Of a stretch of DNA of 64,000 nt, positions 61,029 through 64,000 are shown in pieces. Position 1 is the first letter of the stretch. Each line of letters begins with the position of its first letter. Source of the DNA: Paenibacillus_E qinlingensis (GTDB lineage: Bacteria; Bacillota; Bacilli; Paenibacillales; NBRC-103111); contig NZ_JAQIVH010000044.1 in assembly GCF_028746185.1 (NCBI RefSeq), positions 62,001-126,000 on the forward strand. The letters run 5' to 3'. Both the position numbers and the translations under genes were made by a program. The notes under the pieces were generated by a model. The model ran no database searches and was not told the origin of the DNA. It worked only from the letters and a program-made list of their open reading frames with translations.

Positions 61029-62750
61029 TTGAAAAGAACGATAGCAGATTCCATTGTGGAATCCCTTCTGAACGCTGGCGTGAAGCGAATTTACGGTATT
61101 ATCGGCGATTCGCTTAATGCCTTGATCGATGCAATACGTCGTTCTGGAAAAATAGAATGGATCCATGTCCGCCATGAAGAAGTTGCAGCTTTCGCGGCTG
61201 GCGCGGATGCCGGCCTCAGCGGAGCAATCGCCGTATGTGCAGGTAGCAGCGGACCAGGAAATTTACATCTCATTAACGGATTGTACGATTGCCATCGAAA
61301 CCGGGTGCCCGTACTTGCGATTGCCGCTCATATTCCAAGCAGTGAAATTGGCAGCGGTTTTTTTCAAGAGACCCGTCCGGACATGCTGTTTCAGGAATGC
61401 AGCTTCTTTTGTGAAGTCGTAACCGGTCCTAAGCAAATACCTCGAGCAGTTACGATGGCGATGCAAACCGCTACGGCAAGGTCGGGCGTGTCAGTCTTAG
61501 TTCTTCCAGGTGATGTAGCCGCTTTCGACTATGATGAAAGCCCGGTTCCAGAACGCGTCATTCATCCCACTAGACCAATTGTCTGTCCTTCAACGGACGA
61601 ATTGAAGACGCTTGCTGACTACCTAGATAAAGGCAAGAGGATCACCTTGCTGTGCGGTGCTGGCTGTGCAGGAGCTCACGCTTCGCTCATGAAGTTGTGC
61701 GAGAAACTGCAATCCCCGATGGTCATAGCATTGCGAGGAAAAGAATATCTGGAATACGACAACCCGTATTCCGTCGGATTAACTGGCCTCATCGGATCTT
61801 CTTCGGGGTACCACGCCATGATGGAATGCGATGTCTTACTCATGCTGGGGACCGATTTTCCATATCGGCAATTTTATCCGCAAGAAGCGACCATCCTTCA
61901 AGTTGATTTGGATGCATCCCGACTTGGCCGGCGAACGACGCTCGCATACGGGGTGTGCGGAGATGTGAAGACGACGGTCGAAATGCTGTTACCCTTGTTA
62001 AAGGAATCGCACTCTTCAGATCATCTGCAGCACTTTGCTGCTCATTATGCGAAAGTTCGTGAGGAAATGGACCGTCTTGCTGCTCCCGGCCGAGCGCCCA
62101 TTCATCCGCAATTCCTCATGAAAGTAATCAGCGATCTCGCAGATGAGGATGCCGTTGTGACTTGCGATGTTGGGACGCCGACTGTTTGGGCTGCTCGATA
62201 TTTGAGCATGAATGGAAAAAGAAGGCTTCTTGGCTCGTTTAATCACGGGACAATGGCGAATGCCATGCCCCAGGCGATCGGGGCGCAGGTTGCGCAGCCG
62301 GGACGCCAGGTTATATCGCTGTCGGGAGACGGTGGACTCACCATGCTGCTCGGAGATCTATTGACTCTTCGTCAGCATAAGCTCCCGATTAAGATTGTTG
62401 TCTTTAATAATGGTGCGCTTGCATTCGTGGAACTGGAAATGAAAGCAGCCGGCTTTTTAGAATTCGGAACGGAACTCGACAATCCTAATTTTGCAGCCCT
62501 AGCTCAAGCCATGGGAATCGAAGGTATTCGGGTCGAGGATCCGAAGGACTTGGAGAGCGCCGTTCGCCGAGCGTTCGAACACAACGGTCCGGTAGTGCTG
62601 GATGTCGTTGTCAATCGTCAAGAGCTGGCTATGCCGCCGAAGATCAACTTCGAGCAGGCTCGTGGATTTACAATGTGGATGCTGAAAGCCGTTTTGAACG
62701 GGCAGGGCAACGAAATCATCGAGCTGGCGAAAACCAATCTCCTTCGGTGA
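61029..62750 (+). CDS. poxB: Pyruvate oxidase / pyruvate:quinone oxidoreductase, PoxB type (ThDP and FAD dependent)
   Basis: 573 residues, nearly the length of E. coli PoxB. ThDP catalytic Glu in VRHEEVAAFAAG (about 50), the FAD-domain region CGAGCAGAH (near 207), and the ThDP-binding motif SGDGGLTMLLGDL...NNGAL (433-461). It converts pyruvate to acetate and CO2, passing electrons to quinone, or alternatively makes acetyl phosphate. TTG start behind AAGGAGAG. Monocistronic, followed by a perfect 14-bp hairpin. Confidence 0.9.
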   Translation: MKRTIADSIVESLLNAGVKRIYGIIGDSLNALIDAIRRSGKIEWIHVRHEEVAAFAAGADAGLSGAIAVCAGSSGPGNLHLINGLYDCHRNRVPVLAIAAHIPSSEIGSGFFQETRPDMLFQECSFFCEVVTGPKQIPRAVTMAMQTATARSGVSVLVLPGDVAAFDYDESPVPERVIHPTRPIVCPSTDELKTLADYLDKGKRITLLCGAGCAGAHASLMKLCEKLQSPMVIALRGKEYLEYDNPYSVGLTGLIGSSSGYHAMMECDVLLMLGTDFPYRQFYPQEATILQVDLDASRLGRRTTLAYGVCGDVKTTVEMLLPLLKESHSSDHLQHFAAHYAKVREEMDRLAAPGRAPIHPQFLMKVISDLADEDAVVTCDVGTPTVWAARYLSMNGKRRLLGSFNHGTMANAMPQAIGAQVAQPGRQVISLSGDGGLTMLLGDLLTLRQHKLPIKIVVFNNGALAFVELEMKAAGFLEFGTELDNPNFAALAQAMGIEGIRVEDPKDLESAVRRAFEHNGPVVLDVVVNRQELAMPPKINFEQARGFTMWMLKAVLNGQGNEIIELAKTNLLR

Positions 62751-62789
62751 TAGAAAGGGTATATTGAAGTAAAGCTCAATAAACATTTA

Positions 62790-62826
62790 GAGAAGGCTGC
62801 GGAGAGCAATATTCCGCAGCCTTCTC
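62790..62826 (+). terminator. Rho-independent-type hairpin after poxB
   Basis: Perfect 14-bp GAGAAGGCTGCGGA / TCCGCAGCCTTCTC stem, loop of 9 bases; T-run absent. Confidence 0.65.
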
Positions 62827-63019
62827 AGCTATTTGAACTCGAAAACGTATTAGAAAAGGATAAGTTAAAAATAGCTAGAATAGTTTTATAAAAATAATAG
62901 ATTAGGTAAGGTGGCATTCAATTTACGGACAGTTACTGAATTTATGGTAATATATGAGTAGCTGCCAAGAGATATGGAAACGGCTGCTATCGCGTTAGTT
63001 GAAGAGGAGGAATGCGTTG

Positions 63020-64000
63020 ATGCAGGATCTAAAGTTCTTTGACCCCCAAGCATTATTTAAACATTTATATATAAATGCACCGATTGGGATCGCTTTAATC
63101 TCTCTGGATCGAAGATGGATGAATGTTAACCCAGCGGTTTGTAGTATTTTCGGCTACTCGGAAGAAGAATTTATGGATTTTACGCTAGAAGATATTCGAC
63201 ATCCTGATGATAAATACAACACCAGAGGTTTACTAACGGAATTATGGGACGGCGTCATCCCTTCATTCGAAGTAGAAAATCGATACTTTAATAAAAATGG
63301 CAATATCGTTTGGACCTACGTACATGTTTCTTTAGTTCGTGATGACAATGACGGGGAGCCTTTATATTATATTACTCAATTTATCGATGTAACCAAGAAC
63401 AAGTTAGCAGAACTAAAGCTGCAGGAAAGTATCGAACGGTATACGTCGTTAAAGAAATACAACCACGATGCTATCATTTCTTTTGGTTTGGACGGCATTA
63501 TCATAAATGGCAATAATATGGTGCAACAGATGACTGGATATCTCATTGAAGAGTTAATCGGCAGTGGAATGTCCAAATTAATTGGCGAAAAAAGTTCAAC
63601 GAACTTGCTTTTGGCTTTAAACGATCAATCAGAAATTGAAAAAGTTGAGAAAGAAATCTCGTTGATTCAACACAAGGACGGTTATTCCGTTGAAGTGTTG
63701 GTAACGCTAGCTCCGATCATCATCCAGACTCAGATTATGGGCTTTTACATTATAGCGAAAGACATGACGGAACAAAAAAAATTGATTATTGAAAAAGAAG
63801 CTGCTGAAAAGACGAATAAAGCTAAAAGCGAGTTTTTAGCCATGATGAGTCATGAAATCCGTACCCCTATGAACGGGGTTATCGGTATGACGGATGTACT
63901 ACTAGACACGAAATTAGATGAAGAGCAAATTGAATATGTTCAAATCATTAAAAAGAGTGGTGATACGCTGCTCGCGATTATCAATGATATTCTGGACTTC
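63020..64000 (+). CDS. PAS-domain sensor histidine kinase (3' end beyond window)
   Basis: 327 codons visible, open to the window end. PAS 1 (about 8-115: APIGIALISLDRRWMNVNPAVCSIFGYSEEEF), with PAC region; PAS 2 (about 135-255: FGLDGIIINGNNMVQQMTGY); then the HisKA dimerisation domain with phosphoacceptor His about 278 in AMMSHEIRTPMNGVIGM, the hallmark of hybrid kinases. The ATPase and any receiver domains lie outside. Start ATG 63020 behind GAGGAGG; TTG 63017 in frame is an alternative. Confidence 0.9.
   Translation, partial: MQDLKFFDPQALFKHLYINAPIGIALISLDRRWMNVNPAVCSIFGYSEEEFMDFTLEDIRHPDDKYNTRGLLTELWDGVIPSFEVENRYFNKNGNIVWTYVHVSLVRDDNDGEPLYYITQFIDVTKNKLAELKLQESIERYTSLKKYNHDAIISFGLDGIIINGNNMVQQMTGYLIEELIGSGMSKLIGEKSSTNLLLALNDQSEIEKVEKEISLIQHKDGYSVEVLVTLAPIIIQTQIMGFYIIAKDMTEQKKLIIEKEAAEKTNKAKSEFLAMMSHEIRTPMNGVIGMTDVLLDTKLDEEQIEYVQIIKKSGDTLLAIINDILDF

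Noticed and set aside
1..64000. Insertion sequences, prophage genes, tRNA or rRNA genes
   Set aside because: I found no transposase, integrase, phage structural gene, or recognisable tRNA/rRNA sequence in the window.

Overview
The window looks like a chromosome segment of a Paenibacillus-type Firmicute. The evidence is S-layer-homology and cohesin proteins, four Lpl/Msm-type carbohydrate importers without their own ATPase genes, YesM/YesN-type and membrane-tethered AraC regulators, a YheC/YheD spore-coat protein, strong AGGAGG ribosome binding sites and frequent GTG/TTG starts. The species cannot be fixed from the sequence alone.

Layout. 1-6.9 kb: the 3' part of a giant multidomain secreted protein (carbohydrate-binding, Ig-like, FN3, discoidin, cohesin and dockerin modules) followed by a cohesin protein with three SLH domains that would anchor it to the wall. 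7.4-14.1 kb: a probable catabolic operon (Gfo/Idh/MocA dehydrogenase, DUF993 aldolase-like protein, TIM-barrel isomerase, AraC regulator, ferritin-like protein, glycerate kinase). 14.2-20.2 kb: a membrane AraC regulator divergent from an importer, with a strong palindrome between them. 20.3-28.1 kb: a YesM/YesN two-component system, a second importer and a GH105 unsaturated-glycuronyl hydrolase, pointing to pectin/rhamnogalacturonan fragments. 28.1-31.4 kb: a repeat-rich gap, the YheC/YheD gene and a GH42 beta-galactosidase. 31.7-36.9 kb: a third importer and a membrane diguanylate cyclase. 37.4-47.3 kb: a second membrane AraC regulator, a fourth importer and a secreted GH51-like arabinofuranosidase. 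This last stretch contains gene relics and a copied 84-bp piece of the importer's binding-protein gene.

47.6-60.8 kb is a different landscape: small, often AT-rich, mostly unrelated genes (VOC, orphan ArgC, GNAT, NUDIX, pentapeptide repeat, alpha/beta hydrolases, DUF4272, CPBP protease, unknowns), many with similar trailing sequences, suggesting accumulated cassettes. Inside it is a textbook transcription-attenuation leader: promoter, a 15-codon leader peptide ending in three histidines plus Asp-Arg-Arg, mutually exclusive hairpins and a terminator, ahead of an uncharacterised 128-residue protein. The window ends with a PoxB-type pyruvate oxidase and the 5' part of a PAS sensor kinase.

Taken together, the first 47 kb is devoted to sensing, importing and degrading plant cell-wall polysaccharide: surface enzymes outside, lipoprotein-dependent importers, then intracellular glycosidases and sugar-oxidation enzymes. 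The most interesting unexplained items are the attenuator, the two nested inverted repeat blocks next to C/A-rich tandem repeats, the duplicated control element upstream of a lost rhamnosidase-like gene and of a transporter, and the DUF993/ferritin-like operon.
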